This document shows, piece by piece, positions 7,265 to 15,472 of a stretch of 64,000 nt of DNA (position 1 is the first letter of the stretch; every line of letters starts with the position of its first letter). Location: the NCBI GenBank assembly GCA_017650905.1, contig JAGCDZ010000100.1, positions 62,001 through 126,000 of the forward strand, written 5' to 3'. The notes beneath the pieces are model-generated. The model had not been told where the DNA came from and made no database searches. It worked only from the letters and a program-made list of their open reading frames with translations. Source of the stretch: Prevotella sp. GTDB lineage: Bacteria > Bacteroidota > Bacteroidia > Bacteroidales > Bacteroidaceae. The position numbers were made by a program, and so were the translations under genes.

Positions 7265-8917
7265 ATGAAACAGCTTCTTTCAACAAAAACCTTTGCTGCA
7301 GTATTGCTACCCACCGGTGCTGCACTGCTGGCTGGTTGCACTGACAACAGTGACAACTCTGTGACCGACAACCAGCCGAAGCCCAATGGCGACGGCAAGT
7401 ACAACATCATCTTCATCACCACCGATCAGGAGGCTTACATGGAGCAGTATCCCGCCGGCAGTGACTATGCCGCACGGGAGCGTCTGCGCCAGATAGGTAC
7501 CTCGTTCGAGAAACACTACGCCTGTGCTAACGTCTCTACATCGTCACGCTCGGTCATCTATACGGGTCGCCACATCACCGAGACCTGTATGCTCGACAAC
7601 ACCAACTATGCTTTCCAGCCCAACATGCCGACCGAGCTGACCACTGTCGGCGATATGCTGCGACAGGCTGGCTACTATACCGCTTTCAAAGGCAAGTGGC
7701 ATATGTCGGAGGGTGACACTTCTCTCGAGGAGTATGGTTTCAGCGACTGGACCGAGGGTGACATGTATGGTGCCGTCTATGAGGGTTGGCATGAGGATGG
7801 TACGATTGCCAAGAACACCATTGACTGGCTGAAGACCAAGGGCCGGCAACTTAATGCCAGCGGCCAGTCGTTCTTCCTGGCTGTCAACTTCCTGAACCCG
7901 CACGATATTATGTATTATAATGAAGACGGGATCGGTGGACTAGCCGGTGAGGGCGTGCCTGCCCCCGACGACCCTGTCTATCAGAAGAGCTATAACGTAC
8001 CCGTTCCCGCCACATGGAATGAACCGTTCAACAAGGAAGGCCGTGTGGCTGCACATGGCGAGTATGCCGGCAACTGGGAGCGCATGGTGGGGCCTTCTCC
8101 CAAGACTGAGGCTGGCTGGAAGACTTTCCGTGACTACTACTACAATACCATTCAGGACTGTGACAATCACATGCTGCAACTCCTCAACTATCTGGCAGAC
8201 AACGATTTGATGAAGAACACCATCATCATCTATACCAGCGACCACGGCGAGATGCAGGGTGAGCATGGCCTGAAGGGTAAGGGTGGATATATCTACGAGA
8301 ATAATATCCACGTGCCTCTGATTGTCTACCATCCTGAAATCAAGGGCGGTCGTCACTGCAAGAACATCACTTCACACCTGGACCTTGCTCCCACGTTTGT
8401 TGACTTCGCCACCGCTGGCAATACCGCCAAGTTCACGGAGATTACCAATGGCCTGCATGGTCACTCACTGGTGCCTGCCGTGAAGAATCCTTCTGTCGAT
8501 GTACGCAATGGCGAGGGCGCTCTCTTCTGCTATGACATGCTCTCGATGATTGACAGTGAGTTCATTATTGACAAGACCCTGACACCTGCCTATCGTCTCG
8601 ACATCACCAAGCGTGGCTTCGTTCGCGGTATCATTACCGACGACTATAAGTTTGCCCGTTATTTTGCACCCGTCGGCTTCAACACGCCTACTGACATCGA
8701 CGCCCTCTACGAGAAGAACGATGTTGAGATGTTCGCATACGGCAGTGCCGAGACCGACAACCTGGCATGGCCCAAGGGCAACAACCAGTCTGTCGTAGAA
8801 AGGATGAACCAAAAACTGAATACCCTTATCGGGAAGGAAATCGGCGTTGACGACGGCCGAGAGACAATGACTTATTCTATATATGGTGTAAAACCATTTG
8901 CCAAGCCAACGGAATAA
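7265..8917 (+). CDS. Ser-type family S1 sulfatase lipoprotein
   Basis: A 550-residue arylsulfatase-type enzyme that should remove sulfate esters from sulfated glycans. It starts with a lipoprotein signal (ALLAGC), so it is probably tethered to the envelope. The FGly site reads STSSRSVIYTGRH, so the residue to be oxidised is a serine and the usual proline is replaced by serine. Metal ligands are visible in FITTDQE and YTSDHGE, and GKWH and the later KGKGGYIYEN segment complete the active site. Ser-type sulfatases need an anaerobic maturase; one is encoded two genes downstream in the same operon. The start at 7265 places the lipobox correctly; the upstream in-frame codons overlap the promoter. 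The natural substrate is not predictable from sequence alone. Confidence 0.93.
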   Translation: MKQLLSTKTFAAVLLPTGAALLAGCTDNSDNSVTDNQPKPNGDGKYNIIFITTDQEAYMEQYPAGSDYAARERLRQIGTSFEKHYACANVSTSSRSVIYTGRHITETCMLDNTNYAFQPNMPTELTTVGDMLRQAGYYTAFKGKWHMSEGDTSLEEYGFSDWTEGDMYGAVYEGWHEDGTIAKNTIDWLKTKGRQLNASGQSFFLAVNFLNPHDIMYYNEDGIGGLAGEGVPAPDDPVYQKSYNVPVPATWNEPFNKEGRVAAHGEYAGNWERMVGPSPKTEAGWKTFRDYYYNTIQDCDNHMLQLLNYLADNDLMKNTIIIYTSDHGEMQGEHGLKGKGGYIYENNIHVPLIVYHPEIKGGRHCKNITSHLDLAPTFVDFATAGNTAKFTEITNGLHGHSLVPAVKNPSVDVRNGEGALFCYDMLSMIDSEFIIDKTLTPAYRLDITKRGFVRGIITDDYKFARYFAPVGFNTPTDIDALYEKNDVEMFAYGSAETDNLAWPKGNNQSVVERMNQKLNTLIGKEIGVDDGRETMTYSIYGVKPFAKPTE

Positions 8918-8939
8918 TAAATTGTAAAATGCAATTTTT

Positions 8940-10871
8940 ATGAAAAAAAAGTTATCCATCCTGCTGCTGTCTGCACTCATCGGACTGACAGCCTGCACTA
9001 ACGACAGTAATCCTGTGGTAAACCCAGAAGACACTGACGAATCCGAAGTTTTCGCACAAGAAGAACCAGACTACTCCTCAGTGGCTATCGACGCGCCTGT
9101 GTTCATCTCCGCCAGCATCAAGGCTGAGGTGAGAGAGGGACTACAGGCCTTCCTGACCAACACGACGTCGCTGGCAGATGCTGAAGTGGCTGTGGTGAGA
9201 GATGAGGATGTCGGCACTTACGACGGTGAACTGCTGGCACTCTATCAACGCGGAGGCTTCATCGTGGTGGCACAGCCTGACGGAGACCGTTACAGGGAGT
9301 TTGCCGCCAAGTACGGGCTTCCCAATGTGCTACCCTTCGACGCCTCGCAGGAGGTGCTGCTCTATGCCACCAGCAAGAAGCGCGAACACTATGTGCTCTA
9401 CGCTGCAAATCCGTTTGACCCTGAGGAGATTGAAGACCCTTTGGTTCTCTCGATGTTAGAGAAAAATGCCCAGAGTTACTACAAGCGCCGCATCTTTGAG
9501 ATGTGCCGCTGGCTGAAGGATCAGCGGCAGGGACGTGCGAGAACTAGAGGTGACGTGCAGTATTTGAATCAGTTCAATCCCGATATTCATATCGAGGAGT
9601 CTGACTTGATAAGCCAGGATTTCTCTGTACCGATGAAAAACGTGGTGGCCGACAGAAAGACGAGCAAGGCCGACTGGATTGATGCCAATGGTAGTGTAGT
9701 GGTGAAGTACACTGTCTATTCAGCATACGTGTTCGAAGGCAACAAGCAGCCGGGTGACTACTACATTGTGAAGATGGAACTGACAGTGAGGAACGGTTCT
9801 GTGTTCAGCAGTTTCAAGAAGAAACACGGGCTCATCACGCATTGGGGCGCCGGTTACTATATGAAGCAGTTCGACCTCTCTTCGGCGATGGTCGATCCCT
9901 CGGAATATACCTTCAAGGCCGACGATGACAGGGAGACTATAGAATGGAAATACAAGAATCTGCAGGACATTGCCAACTACATGATGTTGAACAGGAAAGT
10001 GCACAAAGATGTGATGGTACCTGGCATTTCTTTCTACTCCAACCCGTCACCGGGAACCACCATCGGCAGCACCAGTTATACTTCTGGCATCAACATCGGG
10101 CTCAACGGCTCTCTCTCGGCTGGTACTGTGAGTTCGGCCGGCTTGGCATTCAGTGCCAGTCACTCCAAATCCGAAACTGTGACCATCAGCGATATAACCA
10201 TTGAGGTGAACACTGAAGCCGAGTCACAGGCAGTCACCAATTCCTACATCACCAAACCTATCGGCAGTTTCACGTTCCCCGACGGTCATGACGAGAAGGA
10301 TGTCGTGAACCTTATCCCACTGGTGGCACGGTCCGACTTCAACGCACAGTCCGTCTGGTGCTGGACAGTTCCTGTAGGCGAAGCTGTCTGCGACAGTTCG
10401 GATGCCGGCTTCATGTTGGCTACCTGTTTCGACTATGAATACGCATCCTATGTCCATTCCTCTGACGACCTGTTCTATCCCGATGGCTATCATAAGAGTT
10501 TCCATGCCAAGAACTATTCATACGCTCAGATACCACACCCCAGCCGTGAGCCGTTCGGCGTGATTGCATTGAAGAACAATGAGACCCTTGCTATTTACAA
10601 CATCAGGATCTGGGCGCAGGATGATAAAGCCGGTCAGGGCGACCCGCTATATGTGGTGGAAAGTGGCTACCAGCCTGGCGAAGAGGCCTTGTGTGCCGTT
10701 CCCGTCGGCAATTATTATCTGGAATTCTCGGAGAAGTATAAGCGGCCCGACAAACCTACCAACATCGTGGAAAGCCGGTGGAAGATAGAGAACATCAAGG
10801 TGAAGAATGGCACTGACCAAGACAATGCCACGACCAAGATATCTTCTGGCAACGCTGTACTGATAAAATAA
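8940..10871 (+). CDS. Lipoprotein resembling leukocidin/hemolysin-type pore formers
   Basis: A 643-residue lipoprotein (LIGLTAC lipobox) lying 22 bp after the sulfatase gene and 3 bp before the maturase gene. Residues about 30-215 are an N-terminal domain of unknown type. Residues about 215-520 are beta-rich; within them a Gly/Ser segment alternates hydrophobic and polar residues (GINIGLNGSLSAGTVSS, then AGLAFSASHSKSETVTIS). That pattern is what the membrane-inserting stem of leukocidin/hemolysin-family beta-pore toxins looks like. A Trp/Cys-rich stretch (SVWCWTVPVGEAVC) follows. The C-terminal 120 residues form another beta domain. The resemblance is by eye only. Alternatives are a glycan-binding lipoprotein or a membrane-attack type effector. 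Its place in a sulfatase-maturase operon suggests it acts on, or is activated by, a sulfated surface polymer. Confidence 0.5.
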   Translation: MKKKLSILLLSALIGLTACTNDSNPVVNPEDTDESEVFAQEEPDYSSVAIDAPVFISASIKAEVREGLQAFLTNTTSLADAEVAVVRDEDVGTYDGELLALYQRGGFIVVAQPDGDRYREFAAKYGLPNVLPFDASQEVLLYATSKKREHYVLYAANPFDPEEIEDPLVLSMLEKNAQSYYKRRIFEMCRWLKDQRQGRARTRGDVQYLNQFNPDIHIEESDLISQDFSVPMKNVVADRKTSKADWIDANGSVVVKYTVYSAYVFEGNKQPGDYYIVKMELTVRNGSVFSSFKKKHGLITHWGAGYYMKQFDLSSAMVDPSEYTFKADDDRETIEWKYKNLQDIANYMMLNRKVHKDVMVPGISFYSNPSPGTTIGSTSYTSGINIGLNGSLSAGTVSSAGLAFSASHSKSETVTISDITIEVNTEAESQAVTNSYITKPIGSFTFPDGHDEKDVVNLIPLVARSDFNAQSVWCWTVPVGEAVCDSSDAGFMLATCFDYEYASYVHSSDDLFYPDGYHKSFHAKNYSYAQIPHPSREPFGVIALKNNETLAIYNIRIWAQDDKAGQGDPLYVVESGYQPGEEALCAVPVGNYYLEFSEKYKRPDKPTNIVESRWKIENIKVKNGTDQDNATTKISSGNAVLIK

Positions 10872-10874
10872 AAA

Positions 10875-12089
10875 ATGACGGCAAATAACGACGACCTTCG
10901 CCACTATGCCATTGAGGTGAAACCCATCGGGGCAGCCTGCAACCTGCGTTGCGAGTACTGCTACTATTTAGGGAAGGGGAGCGGCCATTCCGCCGCCCCC
11001 GCCCTGATGTCTGATGCCGTCCTCGAACGTTACGTCCAGCAGGTCATCGCCATTCATGGACGCAGGGCTGAGATAGAGTTCGCCTGGCACGGCGGCGAGC
11101 CGACGCTCGCCGGCATCCCCTTCTTCGAGAAGGCCGTCCAACTACAGCAGAAGTATGGCGCTGGTCGCCGCATCCTCAACACGCTGCAAACCAACGGCAC
11201 GCTGCTCACCGACGACTGGTGCCGCTTCTTCCACGACCACAACTTTCGCATCGGTATCAGCATCGATGGCCCTGAGCATCTCCACAATATATATAGAAAG
11301 GACGCGCACGGCGAGGGCTCCTTCGCTCGCACCATGCACGGCCTTGAACTCCTGCAGAAGCACGGCGTGGCGTTCAACACGTTGACTACCGTCAACGCCG
11401 CCAATGCCACCCATCCCGCCGAGGTCTATGACTTCCTGCGTGAGTTCTCCGACTTTATGCAGTTCCTGCCCGTGGTGGAGAGCCTGCCCAAGGCAATTGA
11501 TAATGGCAACGTGGCCTTACCTCCCGGCCTTTACACTACCGAGCGAGCCGGGCAGCTGGCACCCTTTTCCGTTCCTGCCGAAGCCTACGGCAGGTTCCTC
11601 TGCACCATCCTTGACTGCTGGTTACGGAAGGATGTAGGTCGCAAGTTCGTGCAGGTCATCGAGGCGGCTATCGGCAACCTGACGCGCCGTCCCGCCGGAC
11701 TTTGTGTCCACGAGGCCGTCTGCGGTCACTGTGGTGTCATCGAGAAGAATGGCGACCTCTACCGCTGCGACCGCTACGTCTTCCCGGAATACCATATCGG
11801 CAACATCATGGATGTCCCGTTGTACGACATGATGCAGACCAACCGCCGCTTTGGCGAATACAAACTCGACAGCCTGCCGTCGGCCTGCCTGCATTGCGAC
11901 GTGGCCGACCTCTGCTTTGGCGGATGTCCAAAGGACCGCCTCTTGGAGCGTATGACTATCGGCACCTCGCCGTCAGGTCCCGTTCCTGCCGTTGAGCGCC
12001 GCAACTATCTCTGCCCCGGCTACAAGATGTTCTTCCAGTACTTCCGTCAGCGCATTAACAGAATTAGTATATCAGAGAGACTCTTTTGA
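10875..12089 (+). CDS. Anaerobic sulfatase-maturating enzyme (radical SAM, SPASM)
   Basis: A 404-residue cytoplasmic radical-SAM enzyme that oxidises the active-site Ser or Cys of sulfatases to formylglycine without oxygen. The radical-SAM motif CNLRCEYC is at about residues 19-26. The C-terminal SPASM region has the expected cysteine series (CVHEAVCGHCG, YRCDRY, CLHCDVADLCFGGC, YLCPGY) for two further iron-sulfur clusters. The length fits the family. It starts 3 bp after the preceding lipoprotein gene, so it is translated from the same message as the Ser-type sulfatase it most likely matures. Confidence 0.95.
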   Translation: MTANNDDLRHYAIEVKPIGAACNLRCEYCYYLGKGSGHSAAPALMSDAVLERYVQQVIAIHGRRAEIEFAWHGGEPTLAGIPFFEKAVQLQQKYGAGRRILNTLQTNGTLLTDDWCRFFHDHNFRIGISIDGPEHLHNIYRKDAHGEGSFARTMHGLELLQKHGVAFNTLTTVNAANATHPAEVYDFLREFSDFMQFLPVVESLPKAIDNGNVALPPGLYTTERAGQLAPFSVPAEAYGRFLCTILDCWLRKDVGRKFVQVIEAAIGNLTRRPAGLCVHEAVCGHCGVIEKNGDLYRCDRYVFPEYHIGNIMDVPLYDMMQTNRRFGEYKLDSLPSACLHCDVADLCFGGCPKDRLLERMTIGTSPSGPVPAVERRNYLCPGYKMFFQYFRQRINRISISERLF

Positions 12090-12108
12090 CATACAAAAGA
12101 ACCGTCTC
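12077..12108 (+). terminator. Possible terminator overlapping the maturase stop codon
   Basis: CTTTTG pairs with CAAAAG (12083-12088 and 12094-12099), and outer GAGAC pairs with GTCTC. The stop codon lies in the stem/loop. There is no U tract, so termination is uncertain. Confidence 0.3.
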
Positions 12109-12113
12109 ATTGA

Positions 12114-12371
12114 TCATATCTCTGTATAGATATCTGTCTGACCCATCTTGCTCTTCATCAGTTTCTGAACGTTGGGATTGTCCACACGCAGGAATCCGTT
12201 GTAGAGCCACTTTTCGATGGCTTCGTTCCAGCGTTTGCCCGGATTATAGTCCACGCCGTCAAGCATCACATCGCTATTCTTCGCCTCGTCGGCATCGGTA
12301 ATCTCTCGCTTTAGTTTCAGCTTGGGCACAAACGAGCCGATGGGCGTATCGATCCTGTAGCCTTTAGCCAT
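12114..12371 (-). pseudogene. Remnant of a Bacteroidetes HU-like DNA-binding protein
   Basis: An 85-residue open stretch beginning MAKGYRIDTPIGSFVPKLK. The GYR-(I/V)-x-TP-(I/L)-GSF pattern followed by a hydrophilic segment resembles the second half of the HU-like DNA-binding domains common in Bacteroidetes. The N-terminal half of such a domain is missing, and an in-frame stop lies just before the possible start, so this looks like a gene remnant. A GGAG sequence 8 bp upstream of the ATG could allow expression of a short protein. The family suggestion is tentative. Confidence 0.35.
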
Positions 12372-12537
12372 CAGTTCTCCTGTGGTCGTGACCGACAAGG
12401 ACAACCTGTTCAGTTATGAGAACGACGAGGAGCGCGGCGAACTCTATACCGTCGATAATCACTATATGAACGAGCGCAACCGCTTGCTGACAGAGTATTT
12501 CCCTATCAAAGGGACTTTTGATATAAATAACGAAAAA
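12361..12537 (+). pseudogene. Remnant of an unidentified coding sequence
   Basis: The plus strand is open from 12361, and codons from about 12382 read like true coding sequence (VVTDKDNLFSYENDEERGEL, later NERNRLLTEYFP). No start with a promoter is visible, and the open frame runs on into the antisense of the GH2 gene. It is probably the end of a disrupted gene whose identity is not recognised. Together with the opposite-strand HU-like fragment, it makes 12090-12537 a scar region. Confidence 0.35.
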
Positions 12538-15078
12538 TCAGTAAGGCGAGATATTGTTGAGCTCACCGATCTTGCCTTCCACGACGTCGGTGGTCATAAG
12601 CCTATGGAAATCCTGTAGGCTGATTTTTGTTTGGGGCGCAAAGTCCTTGGATGTCATGTATTCCAGTACGCTGCGATAGAACTGGCGACCTTCGGGGTAG
12701 GCTGATGCTTGTTCCAGATCGGCCATACAGACAAGCAGGCGACCCTTGCCCACCTGGAACTCAAAGACGAGTCCGAGTTTGTGGTTACGCTCGATGTTGT
12801 CGATGACCTGCACGATAGGACGGTAGTCCTTGCCTGTGTTGTCGAGGATAAACGGATGACTGGATTTGATGATGGGGAACCACTGCCAGTTGGTGTGCAT
12901 CTCTGTTGGGAAACTCCTGAAAATAGGATGCTGTGGATTGGTCAGGATGCCAAGGGTGCCAGGGGAGACAGTCTTCTTGTTGTTCTCAGAGATGGTCTTG
13001 AACATGCGGTAGTTCCAATAGTCTGTCTGGAAGAGTCCGCCCACGGTGAGTTTCGATGTGTCGGGCATCAGCAGCACGCTCTTGCCCTTCTGTAACTGCT
13101 GGGCAATTCTGTCAGTCAGCTCGTCGGTAACGATTACTTGCTGCTCCAGCTTGCTCAGATCTACGCCGAACGGATATACCCAAAGGTCGTAGGTGTTGTG
13201 GTATGCCGTACCTTCCACCTGAAGCACCAATTGCAGCTGTTTAGCTTGCTGATAGACACTCAGATCAATGTCGAGGGAGCCGATATCAATGAGTCCTTCA
13301 CCATCGGGCAATGTCAGGCTGCCATGCTGACTGTCGAGGCGCCATGAGAGCGTCTTTCCTTTGAGCGATTTTCCGCTATAGTTGGCCATCTGCAACTTGG
13401 CGTGGATTCCTTCGTCGTTGGTAAAGCAGAATTTGTCGGCAATCAGCAGCGGTACCACCTCTGAACAGTATCCCCGCCACTCATCAGGCGTGCAGAGCCC
13501 TTTAGTATCCATAAAAGCATCGAGGATACCCACATAGGCACTGCCCTGACCCGGATAATCCTGCAAGTCAAGCAGCTGGAAGCCAGCCATATTCGGCGTG
13601 CGTAAATCCATCTCGATGTCCTGCTTGTAGAGCTGGAGCGACCATCGTCCACTGGCTTCATGGAAGTCCTTGGCTTGGTCGAGCATGCCGGCCTTCTCCA
13701 GACGAGAGCGGAACACCTCTAAGTTATAAGGATAGAGCACGCCCGTGTATTTCCTGATTTCATCATAGTCCGGATAAGTCTGGAACTGCCCCGTTTCGTG
13801 TGAGATGATGGGCACATTCGTCAGGCTGCAACCCTCGGTGAAGTTCATCTGCGTGTTGGGGTAAAAGTGGTTGATCATGCCTCCGTCAGCAACATCAGCA
13901 AACGAGAATGAGCCACGGGTGTGGGTGTGATACTCGCCCCAGCCCTCACCGCCAACGCGACAGGTGGTGAAGTAGTCCATACCCGGCTTTACGCCTTGAT
14001 AGCCAAGATAGTAGTTGCTGCCGAAGGTATAGACCTTATCAGGTGCCAACTTGCGGAAATCGGCTATGAACTCCGCCATCTTATCAATGCTTCCCCAGAG
14101 CTCATTGCCCAAGGCAAACATGCGGAATGAGGGGTGGTGTCCATACCAGCGGAGGATGTTCTCGCCCTCCTTGTGGAGGAATGCCATCAGCAATGAGTCC
14201 TTGTCATCGAAACTGCCCCAGAAGGGGAGTTCGGGCTGCAGGATGATGCCCAGTTCGTCGGCAGCCTCAAAGGCGGCTTCGGGTGGGCACCAGGAGTGGA
14301 ATCGCACATGGTTCAGACCATAGGCTGCACATTTGTCCAAGTAGTCCCTCCAAGCCTCCACGTCCATTGCCACATGACCTGTCATCGGCCAGACACAGGC
14401 ATCGTGTTTGCCACGAAGGAATATCTTGTGGCCGTTGGCATAGAAGTGCTGACCTTTGATATGGAAATCCTTGAAGTTCGGATGGAGATTTTGTTTATAG
14501 CCTGTAGTTGATAGTTTATTGATCAACTCAATCCTTCCTATTATCCCGTTCCAGTTGGTCTGCGTGTCCTCGGTATAGGCATGACTGCTGGCATAGAGCT
14601 GTTCAGGCACGCCACTGCCGTTATCCACCATGATAGCCAGCTTGTGCTGTCCTGGGGTGAGCCTTGTCCCGAGATCGAACACCTGTGGGGTAGAGATGTC
14701 GTTACTATTGCCCACGAGTTTCCCATCTATATACACCTCAGAAGGCTTGGTACGCTCCAGGAAGAGATAGACGCTCTGGCCTTTCCAGTCGTTAGGAATC
14801 TCCACCTCACGCTGATACCAGGCACGTCCTTTGTAAGAGAAGCAACGTGTCAGGTGGGTGGTCTCATCGTGCTTAACGGCTATGTCGCCCTTCTTGTTCG
14901 TATCGGTTGTTCCTGGCAGTTTTACCGTCTCTGTCAGTATGTCGGTTGGCTGGATGGTGTGCTGGCGGTCCAAGGCAAACTGCCACGTTCCACTGAGGTC
15001 GATACGTTTTGTCTGACCATAAGCGATTGCCATCATGAATGAGGCCAACAATACCGATATAATTCTGCTCTTCTTCAT
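12538..15078 (-). CDS. Glycoside hydrolase family 2 enzyme (beta-galactosidase/glucuronidase type)
   Basis: An 846-residue secreted enzyme with a signal peptide (MKKSRIISVLLASFMMAIAYG). The N-terminal sugar-binding jelly roll starts at DLSGTWQFALD, followed by an immunoglobulin-like domain and a TIM barrel. Within the barrel, RFHSWCPPEAAFEAADELGI is the usual GH2 entry strand, the acid/base glutamate is in ALGNELWG (about residue 370), and SHETGQF (about 460) is the likely nucleophile region. A C-terminal extension of about 300 residues is beta-rich. GH2 members act on beta-linked galactose, glucuronate, mannose and others; the exact sugar cannot be read here. The start at 15078 gives a correct signal peptide and sits 21 bp below a perfect -7 box. 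It is monocistronic. Confidence 0.88.
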   Translation of the reverse strand: MKKSRIISVLLASFMMAIAYGQTKRIDLSGTWQFALDRQHTIQPTDILTETVKLPGTTDTNKKGDIAVKHDETTHLTRCFSYKGRAWYQREVEIPNDWKGQSVYLFLERTKPSEVYIDGKLVGNSNDISTPQVFDLGTRLTPGQHKLAIMVDNGSGVPEQLYASSHAYTEDTQTNWNGIIGRIELINKLSTTGYKQNLHPNFKDFHIKGQHFYANGHKIFLRGKHDACVWPMTGHVAMDVEAWRDYLDKCAAYGLNHVRFHSWCPPEAAFEAADELGIILQPELPFWGSFDDKDSLLMAFLHKEGENILRWYGHHPSFRMFALGNELWGSIDKMAEFIADFRKLAPDKVYTFGSNYYLGYQGVKPGMDYFTTCRVGGEGWGEYHTHTRGSFSFADVADGGMINHFYPNTQMNFTEGCSLTNVPIISHETGQFQTYPDYDEIRKYTGVLYPYNLEVFRSRLEKAGMLDQAKDFHEASGRWSLQLYKQDIEMDLRTPNMAGFQLLDLQDYPGQGSAYVGILDAFMDTKGLCTPDEWRGYCSEVVPLLIADKFCFTNDEGIHAKLQMANYSGKSLKGKTLSWRLDSQHGSLTLPDGEGLIDIGSLDIDLSVYQQAKQLQLVLQVEGTAYHNTYDLWVYPFGVDLSKLEQQVIVTDELTDRIAQQLQKGKSVLLMPDTSKLTVGGLFQTDYWNYRMFKTISENNKKTVSPGTLGILTNPQHPIFRSFPTEMHTNWQWFPIIKSSHPFILDNTGKDYRPIVQVIDNIERNHKLGLVFEFQVGKGRLLVCMADLEQASAYPEGRQFYRSVLEYMTSKDFAPQTKISLQDFHRLMTTDVVEGKIGELNNISPY

Positions 15079-15099
15079 AAACGATGCTAATTCTCGATG

Positions 15100-15107
15100 C
15101 AAATATA
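15100..15107 (-). promoter_or_regulatory. -7 promoter box for the GH2 gene
   Basis: The minus strand reads TATATTTG, matching TAnnTTTG, 21 bp before the ATG at 15078. Confidence 0.65.
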
Positions 15108-15223
15108 GTGATATTTCCGGAATTATCGCTACCATTGCCGATAGATTTAAATGAATTTAGGTAATATCCAACGGCCGCACCCCTCCGTTCTTCCAAACAT
15201 TTATACGTCGTTACACAAAATAA

Positions 15224-15322
15224 AAAGAGCCACAAATGTGACTCTTTCAAAATGGAGTAGTGTCGATAAAGTCTTGCTCCCTCGCGGGGAACTTACCCGG
15301 ATAGCCAGAACTTTCATTCTGA
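15224..15322 (-). ncRNA. Probable small noncoding RNA of about 100 nt
   Basis: A perfect minus-strand promoter (TTTG, exactly 20 bp, TATCTTTG; 15328-15359) is followed about 75 nt later by a hairpin (AAAGAG/CTCTTT outer and CACA/TGTG inner stem, 15224-15247) and a U-rich run on the minus strand. The transcript between them could fold: CAGAA pairs with TTCTG near the 5' end, and a CGGG/CCCG stem follows. No protein gene is placed to use this promoter. A small in-frame ORF crosses the region, but its start lies upstream of the promoter. It may belong to a widespread Bacteroidales sRNA family; which one is not known from sequence alone. Confidence 0.65.
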
Positions 15323-15327
15323 CGCAG

Positions 15328-15359
15328 CAAAGATACTAACGATTTCTCAGACATCCAAA
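15328..15359 (-). promoter_or_regulatory. Full consensus promoter for the sRNA
   Basis: On the minus strand TTTG (15356-15359) and TATCTTTG (15328-15335) are separated by exactly 20 bp. The sequence just upstream (TTCGGGTGAAAAAGTTTGG) is repeated almost exactly before the gene at 27086-28579. Confidence 0.75.
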
Positions 15360-15472
15360 CTTTTTCACCCGAAAAAAATGGAACTATCCGTTTATATTCC
15401 CGTATCTCATACGACTGTTCCCTTGTGCGCTCAAACACACAACCCTCTCGATTTGTCTCATTTTATTATATC

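Noticed and set aside
12538..12618. Continuation of the plus-strand remnant into this region
   Set aside because: From 12538 the open frame is antisense to the C-terminus of the GH2 gene.
15247..15438. 63-codon minus-strand open frame
   Set aside because: A strong promoter lies inside it, its start is upstream of that promoter, and the region fits an sRNA with a terminator.
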